In this document: positions 42,585 through 50,931 of the stretch, piece by piece
Position numbering within the stretch: position 1 is the stretch's first letter
Layout of the letters: each line of letters starts with the position of its first letter
Source: Rhodococcus erythropolis NBRC 15567
GTDB taxonomy: Bacteria; Actinomycetota; Actinomycetes; Mycobacteriales; Mycobacteriaceae
Direction: 5' to 3'
DNA length: 64,000 nt
Assembly (NCBI RefSeq): GCF_001552595.1
Contig: NZ_BCRM01000007.1
Span: 62,001 to 126,000, forward strand
Position numbers and translations under genes: made by a program
The notes under the pieces: model-generated
Database searches by the model: none
Seen by the model: the letters and a program-made list of their open reading frames with translations, nothing else
Told to the model about the DNA's origin: nothing

Positions 42585-43631
42585 CTACAGACCAGGGACC
42601 ACAACCGCACGGCCGCTTAGCGTTCCGGCAGCCAGTCGTCGATACGCTTCGGCACCGTTGTCGAGACTGAAGGTCTCCACCGCGATGTCGAAGATGCCGG
42701 CGTGGGCGAGGTCGATCAATTCGATCAACTCGTTGCGGGCACCCCAATACGGAACTGTCACCGAAGCCTCGTAAGGACTTTGGAAGAACCCGACTTTGGC
42801 GTGGGCCTGGCCGTCCCCGATCCCGACGATCGTGACGTCTGATCCGACGCCGGCGACAGCCATCGCGGTGTCGATGGTGGGCTGGTAGCCGACGAAGTCG
42901 AGAACCAGTGCGGCGCCTTGACTTCCAGTGATCTTGCGGACGTTCTCGGCCGCGTCCTTGTCGGACAGAACCACTTCGTGAGCGCCTACCTTGGTTGCCA
43001 GTTCGAGCTTGTCCGCGCTCACGTCCAAAGCGATGACCGTTGCCGCCGAGAGGTGACGGAGGAGCTGAATAGCGACGTGGCCGAGACCGCCGGTACCAAT
43101 GACAACCGCGAACGAGCCTCCGCGAAGTTTCGGCAGAGAACGCTTGATCGCGTGATACGGCGTCAGACCGGCGTCGGTCAGCGGCACCGTCTTGACCGGG
43201 TCGAGGTCACCGATCGGGACAAGGTGGCGAGGAGAATCGACGATCATGAACTCGGCCAACGCGCCGGGTGCACCGAGACCGGGAGGATTGATTCCGAGTT
43301 CTTGGGCGCGAGAGCAATAGTTCTCGAGTCCTTGTGAGCAGTGCCAACAGTTGCCGCAACCCCAAGGCCCGTAGACGACGACATTGGTTCCGATGTCGAG
43401 ACCTTCGACACCCTCGCCGACGGCGGCGACCTTGCCTGCGCCTTCGTGGCCGAGCGTGAGCGGAAGGCCGTAGGTGTACTGCTCTTCGGGCAGGCTCATG
43501 ATGAAGTCGTCCGAGTGGCAGACGCCGGCAGCGGTGACTTCCAGGAGCACTTCACCTGGACCGGGCTCGGGCTTGGGAATCTCCGTGAGTTCGGGTTCCG
43601 CGCCGATTCTCGTGTACTGGATTGCCTTCAT
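42585..43631 (-). CDS. NAD(P)-dependent zinc alcohol dehydrogenase
   Basis: Start ATG 43629-43631 has AAAGGAG just upstream (348 residues). This medium-chain dehydrogenase shows catalytic zinc ligands in TAAGVCHSDDFIMSLP (Cys) and GLPLTLGHEGAGKVAAVGEG (His-Glu), a structural-zinc-like cluster GPWGCGNCWHCSQGLENYC, and the coenzyme Rossmann motif VIGTGGLGHVAIQLLRHL. The Asp in IALDVSADKLELA suggests NAD+ preference. The substrate is probably a primary alcohol or aldehyde. The gene is not part of the mycobacterial synteny I recall and looks inserted. Confidence 0.92.
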   Translation of the reverse strand: MKAIQYTRIGAEPELTEIPKPEPGPGEVLLEVTAAGVCHSDDFIMSLPEEQYTYGLPLTLGHEGAGKVAAVGEGVEGLDIGTNVVVYGPWGCGNCWHCSQGLENYCSRAQELGINPPGLGAPGALAEFMIVDSPRHLVPIGDLDPVKTVPLTDAGLTPYHAIKRSLPKLRGGSFAVVIGTGGLGHVAIQLLRHLSAATVIALDVSADKLELATKVGAHEVVLSDKDAAENVRKITGSQGAALVLDFVGYQPTIDTAMAVAGVGSDVTIVGIGDGQAHAKVGFFQSPYEASVTVPYWGARNELIELIDLAHAGIFDIAVETFSLDNGAEAYRRLAAGTLSGRAVVVPGL

Positions 43632-43717
43632 ACCGACTCCTTTGTCGTGGTTGGCCAACCGCTCCTGGCACATGCGGAGTGATTAGCCCCGCTAATAAAA
43701 GAGTACGCATCTGTGCA

Positions 43718-43746
43718 TGTTCGGTCACGGGATCCGTGACCGAACA
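43718..43746. repeat. 13-bp perfect inverted repeat upstream of the alcohol dehydrogenase
   Basis: TGTTCGGTCACGG and CCGTGACCGAACA are exact complements around GAT. It lies 26 nt after the LppZ-like gene stop on the minus strand and 87 nt before the dehydrogenase start. There is no T tail, so an operator is as likely as a terminator. Confidence 0.7.
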
Positions 43747-43771
43747 GACATGGCGCTTCGGCGATCGCGGC

Positions 43772-44902
43772 TCAGTCGATCCCGCCGCTGCCACTCGGCA
43801 TCGGGATCTTGACCACCTTGTCGTCGTTCGGCCCCGGCTCGCCCGCGGTCTTGTTGATCGTGCTCGCCCACATCAAACCGTCGGATCCGAGCGCCAAACC
43901 GCCCAGTTGGCCGTACGTGTCTTTCGCCACTGCCGACGGCGCGGTGGTGATCGCTCCCGTTCCGGGGTCAGCGGCCAATGCGGAGATCGCTTTGCCGGCC
44001 CCCAACGCGACAGCTACCACTCCCTGCGCCGCAATGCACCCCCCGACGCCGGGCCGGTCGGGCCAGGTCCAAGCGGGCGACGTCACTGTGCCGTCGGAGC
44101 CGACGCGTTGGAGGCGATCTTCGAGAGTGGTTCGGTCGGTGACCCAGGTCGCGATGCCGGGATCGACACACACGCCGCCGCCGTTACCGATTCCGGACAG
44201 AACAACTTCCGGGCGAGGCGGCGAAGCGTTTGGCGTCAACGATCGGACTCGCAACAGTTTCCCCGCCAACGAGCCGGGATCCTGAGCAACCGCAGGGTTG
44301 CCGGTATCGCCTGTCAGGACCATGAGCTGGTCCGGGGCCGCGAACTCAAGTGATCCGCCGTTGCCGCTTGCACCGCGCGGGATTCCGCCGAGGACCTCCT
44401 TGGCGGTGTCACCGGGAGCAATGCGGACCACCCGGTTGTCGGTTCCGGTGGTGACGTAGGCATAGATCAGGTTGTCTTCGACAAATGTGGGGGAGAGGGC
44501 GATGTCGAGCAGTCCGCCGTCGCCGCTGCCGTCGACATCGATCTTGGCAACCTCGACCGGTGTCGTGTTGGGGGCTACCTGCATGATTCGGCCGGTTCGC
44601 CGTTCGGCCACCAGCCCGGAGTTCCCGTCCGGGAGTGTGACGAGGCCGCCGGTGGTGTCGAGACAGGTTGCGATCACGGCGGTGTCGGCGTCCTGACACG
44701 GCCCGAGGGGGCCGGTCCGCGGCGCCGGCGGCGTGGTCGACGGCGGCGGGTTCTCCGGCTGCACTTCGGCGCTTGCCTGGTTGGTCGGTTCGGGTGTGAA
44801 CGGCGAGGCAGTCGATTCGTCGAAGTCCGCGCAACCTGCGAGCAACGATGTCCCGAGCACCAGAGCCAGTGCGCCCAGCGCTGCATGCCTACCCGTAGTC
44901 AT
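43772..44902 (-). CDS. LppZ-like lipoprotein with sorbosone-dehydrogenase-type beta-propeller
   Basis: Start ATG 44900-44902 gives 376 residues with signal GALALVLGTSLLAGC (lipobox LLAGC). A Pro/Thr-rich linker follows (NPPPSTTPPAPRTGP). The propeller shows GNSGLVAERRTGRIMQVAPN, GDGGLLDIALSPTFVEDNLI, GGIPRGASGNGGSLEFAAPD and LGGLALGSDGLMWASTINKT, like soluble glucose/sorbosone dehydrogenases. PQQ use is not proven. It matches the position of mycobacterial lppZ (Rv3006) and is divergent from the DoxX gene as there. Confidence 0.88.
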   Translation of the reverse strand: MTTGRHAALGALALVLGTSLLAGCADFDESTASPFTPEPTNQASAEVQPENPPPSTTPPAPRTGPLGPCQDADTAVIATCLDTTGGLVTLPDGNSGLVAERRTGRIMQVAPNTTPVEVAKIDVDGSGDGGLLDIALSPTFVEDNLIYAYVTTGTDNRVVRIAPGDTAKEVLGGIPRGASGNGGSLEFAAPDQLMVLTGDTGNPAVAQDPGSLAGKLLRVRSLTPNASPPRPEVVLSGIGNGGGVCVDPGIATWVTDRTTLEDRLQRVGSDGTVTSPAWTWPDRPGVGGCIAAQGVVAVALGAGKAISALAADPGTGAITTAPSAVAKDTYGQLGGLALGSDGLMWASTINKTAGEPGPNDDKVVKIPMPSGSGGID

Positions 44903-44992
44903 GCCCAAGACGTTACGTAACCCACGGCAGATGCCGCCACGCCGGACCAAGGTTCCCCGTCGAGTTCGTGAATCGGCCATAGGCTCACCTAC

Positions 44993-45820
44993 GTGACTGA
45001 CGAGCGAAAAGATCCCAGCGAGTTGTCGGATGCGGACAAGCCGACGGGCAACGTGTCCAGTCCGTATGACTCGCCCACCGAACAATTTCCGACGGTGAGC
45101 GCCAAGAATCCGTTGCCGCGGACCGACGACGATCTCGATTTCGGTTCCACGAACGCCAACTCGCTGACCGAACAGATACCGACATACCGAGCGCCGGGCG
45201 CGGATCAGCCGACAGTGGCTCTCGAGCGAGAGACGGCGTACGACGCTCCGATCGCCGCCGTCCCCACCGCCGAAGCCGTGGCAGGGACCACCGAGACTCC
45301 GCGGGGCCGAGGCACTCTCGACCTCGGTTTGCTTGCACTGCGTTTGGCCGTCGGCGGAACGGCACTGGTGCACGGTCTGCAGAAGTTGACCGGTATCTGG
45401 AACGGGCCGGGTCTGGGCGGTTTCGAGACGATGCTGGCGGACGCCGGGTTCCAGCAGGCGAAGTGGATGGCGATCCTCGGCGCCGTCGGTGAGGTCGCAG
45501 GTGGCGCCCTCCTGATCCTGGGGTTGCTGACTCCCGTTGCGGCAGCATCGGTTCTGGCCGTGATGATCAATGCGTGGGCGCTGCGTCAGGCGAGCGCACC
45601 TGGACTGGAGTACTTCGCCCCGGCCGGTACCGAGTACGAGATGCTGCTCGGAATCTGTGCGGGCGTCATCATTTTGACGGGTCCCGGCCGTATTTCGCTC
45701 GACGGTCGTCGTGGCTGGGCAACCCGCCCGTTCGTCGGATCGCTCGCGGTCTTGATCCTCGGCATCGCTGCGGGCGTCTGCACTTGGATCTTCCTGAACG
45801 GTGCCAATCCGCTCATCTGA
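44993..45820 (+). CDS. DoxX-family membrane protein with acidic N-terminal extension
   Basis: This 275-residue protein starts at a GTG near 44993. The first ~105 residues are polar, acidic and low in structure, with a recurring TEQ[FI]PT motif (PTEQFPTV, LTEQIPTY). The C-terminal ~165 residues form four hydrophobic spans of the DoxX family: LALRLAVGGTALVHGLQKL, FQQAKWMAILGAVGEVAGGA, LLILGLLTPVAAASVLAVM and ILTGPGRISLDGRRG. DoxX proteins work at the membrane in thiol/oxidative-stress contexts in mycobacteria. The cytosolic tail is of unknown use. It is the counterpart of Rv3005c. Confidence 0.9.
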   Translation: MTDERKDPSELSDADKPTGNVSSPYDSPTEQFPTVSAKNPLPRTDDDLDFGSTNANSLTEQIPTYRAPGADQPTVALERETAYDAPIAAVPTAEAVAGTTETPRGRGTLDLGLLALRLAVGGTALVHGLQKLTGIWNGPGLGGFETMLADAGFQQAKWMAILGAVGEVAGGALLILGLLTPVAAASVLAVMINAWALRQASAPGLEYFAPAGTEYEMLLGICAGVIILTGPGRISLDGRRGWATRPFVGSLAVLILGIAAGVCTWIFLNGANPLI

Positions 45821-45839
45821 AACTCGCGCCGTCGAACAA

Positions 45840-45878
45840 ACGAACCGCCGCTCTCCGAATCGGAGAGCGGCGGTTCGT
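45840..45878. terminator. Bidirectional terminator between the DoxX and permease genes
   Basis: ACGAACCGCCGCTCTCCGA and TCGGAGAGCGGCGGTTCGT pair perfectly around one A, between convergent genes. Confidence 0.9.
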
Positions 45879-45888
45879 CTGTGAAGGA

Positions 45889-47424
45889 TCAGTCCTTGAC
45901 GAGTACCGGGTCGGCGTTCGCGGACGGGATGGCTGTTCCGTCCTTGAGCTTGCGACCGAGGACCGACTTGCGGTGACCGTAGGCGAAGTACACGAGCACA
46001 CCGATGGCCATCCAGACGAGGAACCGGATCCAGGTCTCGACCGAGAGGTTGAGCATCAGCCAACCGCAGGCGAGCACGGCGACGATCGGCACGAAGGGCA
46101 CCAGTGGGACGCGGAATCCGCGCGGCAGGTCGGGGCGGGTGCGGCGTAGGACGATGACACCGACACAAACCAGGACGAATGCGAACAGCGTTCCGATGTT
46201 GACCATCTCTTCGAGCGTGCCCATCGGGAAGAAGGCTGCCAGGACGGCGACGATGCCACCGACGATCAACGTGATGCGCATCGGGATGCCCTTGGCGTTG
46301 GTCTTGGCCAGGCTGCGCGGCATGAGGCCGTCACGGGACATTGCGAAGAGGACGCGGGTCTGGCCGAGCATCATGACCATGACAACTGTCGTGAGGCCGG
46401 CCAGGCCACCGAAGTTGATGGCGGTTTGTGCCCAACCGATTCCGTTGGCCTCGAATGCGGTTGCGAGGGTGGCGCTGGAATCGCCGACCAGAGGACTGCC
46501 GTCCTTGAGTTCGGTGTACTTGACCATGCCGGTCAGGACGAGTGTGACGGCAACGTAGAGAACGGTGACGATGGCGAGCGAGCCGAAGATTCCGCGTGGC
46601 AACGACTTCTGCGGGTTCTTGGTTTCCTCGGCCGTGGTGGCGACGACATCGAAGCCGATGAAGGCAAAGAACACGAGGCTGGCTGCGGCGAGCAATCCGT
46701 AGGCGCCGTAGCTACTTCCGCCTGCACCGGTCAGCCAGGAGAACAAGGTCTGATGGATTCCGCTTGCAGAGCTCTCGGATCCTTCGGACGGCGGGATGAA
46801 GGGAGAGTAGTTCTCCTTCTTGATGTAGAACGCGCCCACGACGATGACGAGCAGGACTACTGCGATCTTGATCGCGGTAATGATCGCGGAGACTCGCGAG
46901 GAAACCTTGGTGCCGATCGCGAGAATCAGGGTGATCGCGCCGATGATGAGCAGTGCGCCCCAGTCGAAGCTGATCGACCCGATGTGGGCGGTGGTGCTGC
47001 CGCTCGCCCCGATGACGTTGCCGAGGTACAGCGACCAACCCTTGCCGACGACGGCGGAGGCGAGAGCAAACTCGAGGATGAGGTCCCAGCCGATGATCCA
47101 GGCTGCGAACTCACCGAACGTCGCGTAGGAGAACGTGTATGCGCTGCCTGCGACTGGAACGGTGGAGGCGAACTCCGCGTAACACAGCGCGGCAAGGCCA
47201 CAGGCGATCGCAGCGAGAACGAATGCCAGTGAAATCGAGGGTCCTGCGACATTGCCTGCGGTTCGAGCAGTCAGCGTGAAGATGCCTGCGCCGATGACGA
47301 CGGCGACTCCGAATACCGTGAGGTCCTTCGCGGTCAGTTCCTTCTTGAGCTTTGTCTCAGGCTCGTCTGTGTCCGCGATCGATTGCTCGACGGATTTGGT
47401 GCGCCATATGCCGACTCCGGGCAT
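45889..47424 (-). CDS. Amino acid permease (APC superfamily, CAT-like)
   Basis: Start ATG 47422-47424 with AAGGAG 6 nt upstream gives 511 residues. Twelve or more spans can be seen. The APC signature region is TVFGVAVVIGAGIFTLTART, followed by AGPSISLAFVLAAIACGLAA and CYAEFASTVPVAGSAYTFSY. AFIGFDVVATTAEETKNPQK is the conserved helix 6-7 loop of cationic-amino-acid-type (YfnA/CAT) permeases. The C-terminal DGTAIPSANADPVLVKD is polar. The exact substrate is unknown. The gene is absent from the mycobacterial order at this point. Confidence 0.92.
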   Translation of the reverse strand: MPGVGIWRTKSVEQSIADTDEPETKLKKELTAKDLTVFGVAVVIGAGIFTLTARTAGNVAGPSISLAFVLAAIACGLAALCYAEFASTVPVAGSAYTFSYATFGEFAAWIIGWDLILEFALASAVVGKGWSLYLGNVIGASGSTTAHIGSISFDWGALLIIGAITLILAIGTKVSSRVSAIITAIKIAVVLLVIVVGAFYIKKENYSPFIPPSEGSESSASGIHQTLFSWLTGAGGSSYGAYGLLAAASLVFFAFIGFDVVATTAEETKNPQKSLPRGIFGSLAIVTVLYVAVTLVLTGMVKYTELKDGSPLVGDSSATLATAFEANGIGWAQTAINFGGLAGLTTVVMVMMLGQTRVLFAMSRDGLMPRSLAKTNAKGIPMRITLIVGGIVAVLAAFFPMGTLEEMVNIGTLFAFVLVCVGVIVLRRTRPDLPRGFRVPLVPFVPIVAVLACGWLMLNLSVETWIRFLVWMAIGVLVYFAYGHRKSVLGRKLKDGTAIPSANADPVLVKD

Positions 47425-47764
47425 GTATTGCTCCTTGGTTGTTTCCCGTCGACCTTGTGGGTGGCGGGCGGTGGCTGACTGTCGTCGTTGTGATGTGCGT
47501 CTCAGCGACCTGATGAGGGAACCACTGGTGAGCGCCGTGTGCAAGTCAGCTCGCTCGAACTGACAAAAATGATCACCTGACTGGAAGTCATCCCCCCTCA
47601 TGTATCTGAATTGATCAGCTGGTGTCTGGAACCCTACGTCCAAGTGAATTCGCTCACGAGCCGGACGCGCGATTCAGTCTGAAATGTCTGATAGCTCATA
47701 TCGTTCCGTTCGTGCTCCGCGTGTCGGCCGAATATTCGGTACCTGTCGGTCGGTCTTGTGGTCG
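47425..47764. other. Gene-free region upstream of the permease
   Basis: This 340-bp stretch holds the permease ribosome binding site at its left end and, presumably, its promoter. I see no conserved small reading frame, hairpin or repeat in the rest. It runs into a decayed radical-SAM gene. Confidence 0.5.
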
Positions 47765-48149
47765 ATGAGTCTCACAGTTGCGGTACGTCCGTACCAGAAT
47801 TACGTATATGTGTATCCGCGCAAGACGGCTGACAGGCCACTGCACCCACTACGACGCAGTGGCGTTCGGTGGTGGTACTCCGACGTCTCTCGACGCCTCC
47901 GGACTCGACCGACTGTGCGACATCGCGGAACTCCTTATGGGCGCTGACCTTTCATCCGTTCTCGTGTGAAAGAAGTCCCTGGACGCTGCGCCGGCTCAGG
48001 TCGCCATGCGCAAGTTCCTACGTGTCGGCGTGGTTGTCGAAGGTGCTGCCGACGATGCGTACCAAACCGACGCGATGATCGGATTGGGTTGTGGTGCATG
48101 CTCGTACAACACGGATGAAGATTTTCCGGAGGAACTGGCGTGGATCTGA
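47765..48149 (+). pseudogene. Decayed radical-SAM gene (STM4012/HemN-like), heavily deleted and frameshifted
   Basis: Three pieces of one protein family survive in order. First, ATG 47765 opens SLTVAVRPYQNYVYVYPRKT, like the start of STM4012-type radical-SAM proteins. Then, in another frame from about 47856, comes AVAFGGGTPTSLDASGLDRL, the GGGTP motif of HemN-like enzymes, ended by TGA at 47967-47969. In the same frame after that stop comes DAMIGLGCGACSYNTDEDF and a final TGA at 48147-48149. The CX3CX2C iron-sulfur motif expected between the first two pieces is deleted, and most of the ~400-residue body is missing. It cannot make an active enzyme. Family assignment is by motif memory. Confidence 0.7.
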
Positions 48150-48175
48150 TCCCGATTCATCTCGCACGCTGACAG

Positions 48176-48211
48176 AAAAGATCCCCGGCCGAAAGCGGCC
48201 GAGGATCTTTT
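48176..48211 (-). terminator. Terminator after ilvD
   Basis: AAAAGATCC...GGCC (from 48176) pairs with GGCC...GGATCTTTT (to 48211) around GAAAGC, 18 nt beyond the ilvD stop on the minus strand, with A/T flanks giving a T tail in either direction. Confidence 0.85.
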
Positions 48212-48229
48212 GTCCGTTCGTGGCAGAAC

Positions 48230-50071
48230 TTACGGAACGTAGCGAACCGCGCCCTTGTCGGCGGACGTTGCCAGAGCGGCGTAGGCGCGCAGGGCTGTCG
48301 TCACGGTGCGCTGACGATCGACCGGCTGCCACGGGCGCTCGGAGGCCTCCATCTTCGCGCGTCGCTCGGCGAGGACGTCGTCGTCGACCAGGATCTCGAG
48401 CGTGCGCGAGGCGACGTCGATGCGGACCTGATCGCCGTTCTGGACGAGTCCGATGACTCCGCCTGCGGCAGCCTCGGGGGAGATGTGACCGATGGACAGT
48501 CCGGAGGTTCCGCCCGAGAAACGACCGTCGGTGATCAGTGCGCATTCCTTGCCGAGGCCTGCGCCCTTGAGGAAGGCGGTGGGGTGCAGCATTTCCTGCA
48601 TGCCGGGGCCACCCTTGGGGCCTTCGTAACGCACGACGAGAACGTCGCCGGCCTTGATCTTCTTCTGCAAGATGACCGAGACGGCTTCTTCCTGAGATTC
48701 GACGACGAGCGCCGGGCCCTGGAAGGAGAACAGTTCCTCGTCGATGCCGGCCGTCTTGAGGATTGCGCCGTCGAGTGCGATGTTGCCGCGCAGGACAACC
48801 AAGCCGCCTTCGACGGTGTAGGCGTTCTCGACGTCGCGGATGCAGCCGCCGGCCGCATCGGTGTCGAGAGCAGACCAACGGTTGTCCGTGGAGAACGGTT
48901 CGATGGTGCGCACGCCGCCGGGAGCCGCGTGGAAAAGCTCGATTGCCTCGTCGGTTGCCTTGCCGGAGCGGATGTCCCAGTCGTCGAGCCACTGGTCGAA
49001 GCTCTTGGTGTGCACGGTGGACACGTCGGTTTCGAGGAGTCCGCCGCGGCGAAGCTCACCGAGCAGCGCGGGGATTCCGCCGGCGCGGTGGACGTCCTCC
49101 ATGTGGTAGTCCGAGTTGGGGGAGACCTTGGACAGGCACGGCACCTTGCGGCTGATCGCGTCGATGGTGTCGAGGTCGAAGTCGACCTCGCCTTCCTGTG
49201 CCGCAGCCAGCGTGTGCAGGACGGTGTTGGTGGAGCCGCCCATGGCGACGTCGAGAGCCATCGCGTTGCGGAACGCTGCCGGGGTCGCGATGTTGCGCGG
49301 CAGCACCGACTCGTCGCCGTCGCGGTAGTACTTGAGGGCAGCCTCGACCACGGTGGTGCCCGCACGAGAGAAGAGTGCGTGACGAGCCTTGTGAGTTGCC
49401 AGCGTGGAGCCGTTGCCCGGCAATGCGAGGCCGAGGGCTTCGGTCAGGCAGTTCATGGAGTTGGCGGTGAACATGCCCGAGCACGACCCGCACGTCGGGC
49501 ACGCGCTGCGCTCGACCTCGTCGAGGCCTTCGTCGGACACGGCATCGTTGGCAGAGGCCGAGATCGCGGTGATGAGATCGGTGGGGGCTTGGGCCACGCC
49601 GCCGACGACCACTGCCTTGCCTGCTTCCATCGGACCGCCGGAGACGAACACGGTCGGGATGTTCAGACGCATCGCGGCGTTGAGCATGCCGGGAGTGATC
49701 TTGTCGCAGTTGGAGATACACACCAGTGCGTCGGCCGTGTGGGCGTTTGCCATGTACTCGACCGAATCGGCGATGATCTCGCGGCTCGGGAGCGAGTAGA
49801 GCATGCCGCCGTGGCCCATTGCGATGCCGTCGTCGACTGCGATGGTGTGGAACTCACGAGCGACGCCGCCGGCCGCACTGATGGCCTCGGCAACGATCTC
49901 GCCCACGTTCTTGAGATGCACGTGGCCGGGTACGAACTGGGTGTACGAGTTCGCTACGGCGACGATCGGCTTTCCGAAGTCGGAATCCGTCATTCCTGTG
50001 GCGCGCCACAGGGATCGGGCTCCGGCAGCATTACGTCCGATGGTGGTGGTGCGTGACCTCAACGGGGGCAT
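48230..50071 (-). CDS. ilvD: Dihydroxyacid dehydratase
   Basis: This 613-residue Fe-S enzyme is the third step of valine/isoleucine synthesis. Cluster and active-site motifs: [40 protein letters not shown] (cysteines), [20 protein letters not shown] and [20 protein letters not shown]. It starts at ATG 50069-50071. It faces away from ilvBNC, separated from it by a PH-domain gene. In mycobacteria ilvD is located elsewhere, so its position here differs from that backbone. Confidence 0.97.
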   Translation of the reverse strand: MPPLRSRTTTIGRNAAGARSLWRATGMTDSDFGKPIVAVANSYTQFVPGHVHLKNVGEIVAEAISAAGGVAREFHTIAVDDGIAMGHGGMLYSLPSREIIADSVEYMANAHTADALVCISNCDKITPGMLNAAMRLNIPTVFVSGGPMEAGKAVVVGGVAQAPTDLITAISASANDAVSDEGLDEVERSACPTCGSCSGMFTANSMNCLTEALGLALPGNGSTLATHKARHALFSRAGTTVVEAALKYYRDGDESVLPRNIATPAAFRNAMALDVAMGGSTNTVLHTLAAAQEGEVDFDLDTIDAISRKVPCLSKVSPNSDYHMEDVHRAGGIPALLGELRRGGLLETDVSTVHTKSFDQWLDDWDIRSGKATDEAIELFHAAPGGVRTIEPFSTDNRWSALDTDAAGGCIRDVENAYTVEGGLVVLRGNIALDGAILKTAGIDEELFSFQGPALVVESQEEAVSVILQKKIKAGDVLVVRYEGPKGGPGMQEMLHPTAFLKGAGLGKECALITDGRFSGGTSGLSIGHISPEAAAGGVIGLVQNGDQVRIDVASRTLEILVDDDVLAERRAKMEASERPWQPVDRQRTVTTALRAYAALATSADKGAVRYVP

Positions 50072-50143
50072 GGGCGTGTTCCTTATGTGATCGTTGCTGG
50101 TCCACTCAAATAGAAGCGAGGGCCTTTCAACGCTACTCGCGTG

Positions 50144-50686
50144 CTACGGGCGCTTCTCTTCGGGCTGGTCCTGTGAGTTCTCGGCGACCTCGGATTCTGC
50201 TTCTGCTTCTGCAGCTGCTTCTTCCTCTTCGGCTTCCTTGGCGGCGAAGGCTTCTGCCGCCGATGCATAGGGATCAGTGATGCGGCCGCCGCTGGCGATC
50301 GCGATCTCGGGAAGCCTGACGAAGCTGACCGCAGGCAGGGTCACCTCGGTTCCGTCGGTGAGTTCCGCGCGCGCCCAGCTGCGCTTCGGGAAGCGGAAAC
50401 CCTTGACATCGTCCCAGGCGAGGGTGCGCTTGGAGAACGTCGAGCGGACCTCGAGGCCGTCAGGGCTGACGGTGGTGCGCAGTCGCGCGACGAGATACAC
50501 GGCGATGATCGGAAGGATCAGCAACCAGCTGAAGGCGACGGGCCACCCGAAGATCGGGAAGCTGACCGCGAACAGGAGGAACGCGCACGCCATGTAAGCG
50601 AGCTGCGAAATGCGGATGACGTGCCGAAGTGGTTTCGGCGTGTGGGATGATTGAGCCGGTGGCACGGGCTGCTGCGAAGTTGACAC
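50144..50686 (-). CDS. PH-domain membrane protein (Cfp6-like)
   Basis: This 180-residue protein has two hydrophobic spans (SQLAYMACAFLLFAVSFPIF; VAFSWLLILPIIAVYLVARL). A bacterial PH domain follows (RTTVSPDGLEVRSTFSKRTL, AWDDVKGFRFPKRSWARAEL, TDGTEVTLPAVSFVRLPEIA). The tail is a ~35-residue Glu/Ala-rich segment (EEEEAAAEAEAESEVAENSQ), low complexity. It is the counterpart of M. tuberculosis low-molecular-weight antigen 6 (Rv3004), next to ilvB as there. Molecular function is unknown. Confidence 0.9.
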   Translation of the reverse strand: MSTSQQPVPPAQSSHTPKPLRHVIRISQLAYMACAFLLFAVSFPIFGWPVAFSWLLILPIIAVYLVARLRTTVSPDGLEVRSTFSKRTLAWDDVKGFRFPKRSWARAELTDGTEVTLPAVSFVRLPEIAIASGGRITDPYASAAEAFAAKEAEEEEAAAEAEAESEVAENSQDQPEEKRP

Positions 50687-50747
50687 CTCTACATCTTCGC
50701 ATTGCAGCCGATGTATCTCAGATTCTGGGACGGTCGACTCACCAAGT

Positions 50748-50776
50748 TTGCCGTTCGCGACTAGCGCCTCTACTGT
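50748..50776 (+). promoter_or_regulatory. Promoter of the ilvBNC leader
   Basis: A -35 element TTGCCG (50748-50753) and a -10 element TACTGT (50771-50776) are 17 bp apart. The expected start, about 7 nt downstream, falls at the GTG of the leader peptide (50784), so the leader mRNA would be leaderless. Confidence 0.65.
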
Positions 50777-50783
50777 CGAGTGC

Positions 50784-50831
50784 GTGAAACAGAATGAGTT
50801 GCTCGTAATCGGCCGGCGCGTCGTCGCCTGA
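50784..50831 (+). CDS. ilvB leader peptide (branched-chain amino acid attenuator)
   Basis: A 15-codon frame, GTG to TGA, encodes MKQNELLVIGRRVVA. Six of 15 residues are Leu, Val or Ile, in a cluster (LLVI, VV) as expected for a peptide that senses charged branched-chain tRNAs. No Shine-Dalgarno is present and the promoter places the transcript start at the GTG. A hairpin (GGCGCGTCGT 50815-50824 with ACGACGCGCC 50856-50865) overlaps the Val codons, and a terminator follows. Similar leaders precede ilvBNC in Corynebacterium. Confidence 0.8.
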   Translation: MKQNELLVIGRRVVA

Positions 50832-50899
50832 GTCGATTTTTCAACTCACCAGATAACGACGCGCCACCCTCGCTCAGCAGATGCTGACGGGGGTTTTTT
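50815..50899 (+). terminator. ilvBNC attenuator (alternative hairpins and terminator)
   Basis: The terminator stem pairs ACCCTCG-TCAGCA (50866-50879) with TGCTGA-CGGGGGT (50882-50894), then six T to 50899. Upstream, 50815-50824 pairs with 50856-50865 right up to the terminator foot. TGAGTCG (about 50829-50835) can instead pair with CGCTCA (50871-50876) and would open the terminator. Ribosome stalling in the leader peptide would select between these forms. Confidence 0.75.
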
Positions 50900-50931
50900 G
50901 TTGCCCGGAGCCAGAATCAGAGGATTTCCCA

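Noticed and set aside
48485-50056. Open frame of 523 codons on the plus strand
   Set aside because: It is antisense to ilvD, which has full family motifs; the plus-strand product has none.
50881-50931. ATG at 50881 as the ilvB start
   Set aside because: It lies inside the attenuator terminator hairpin; GTG 50932 has a ribosome binding site and fits the family.
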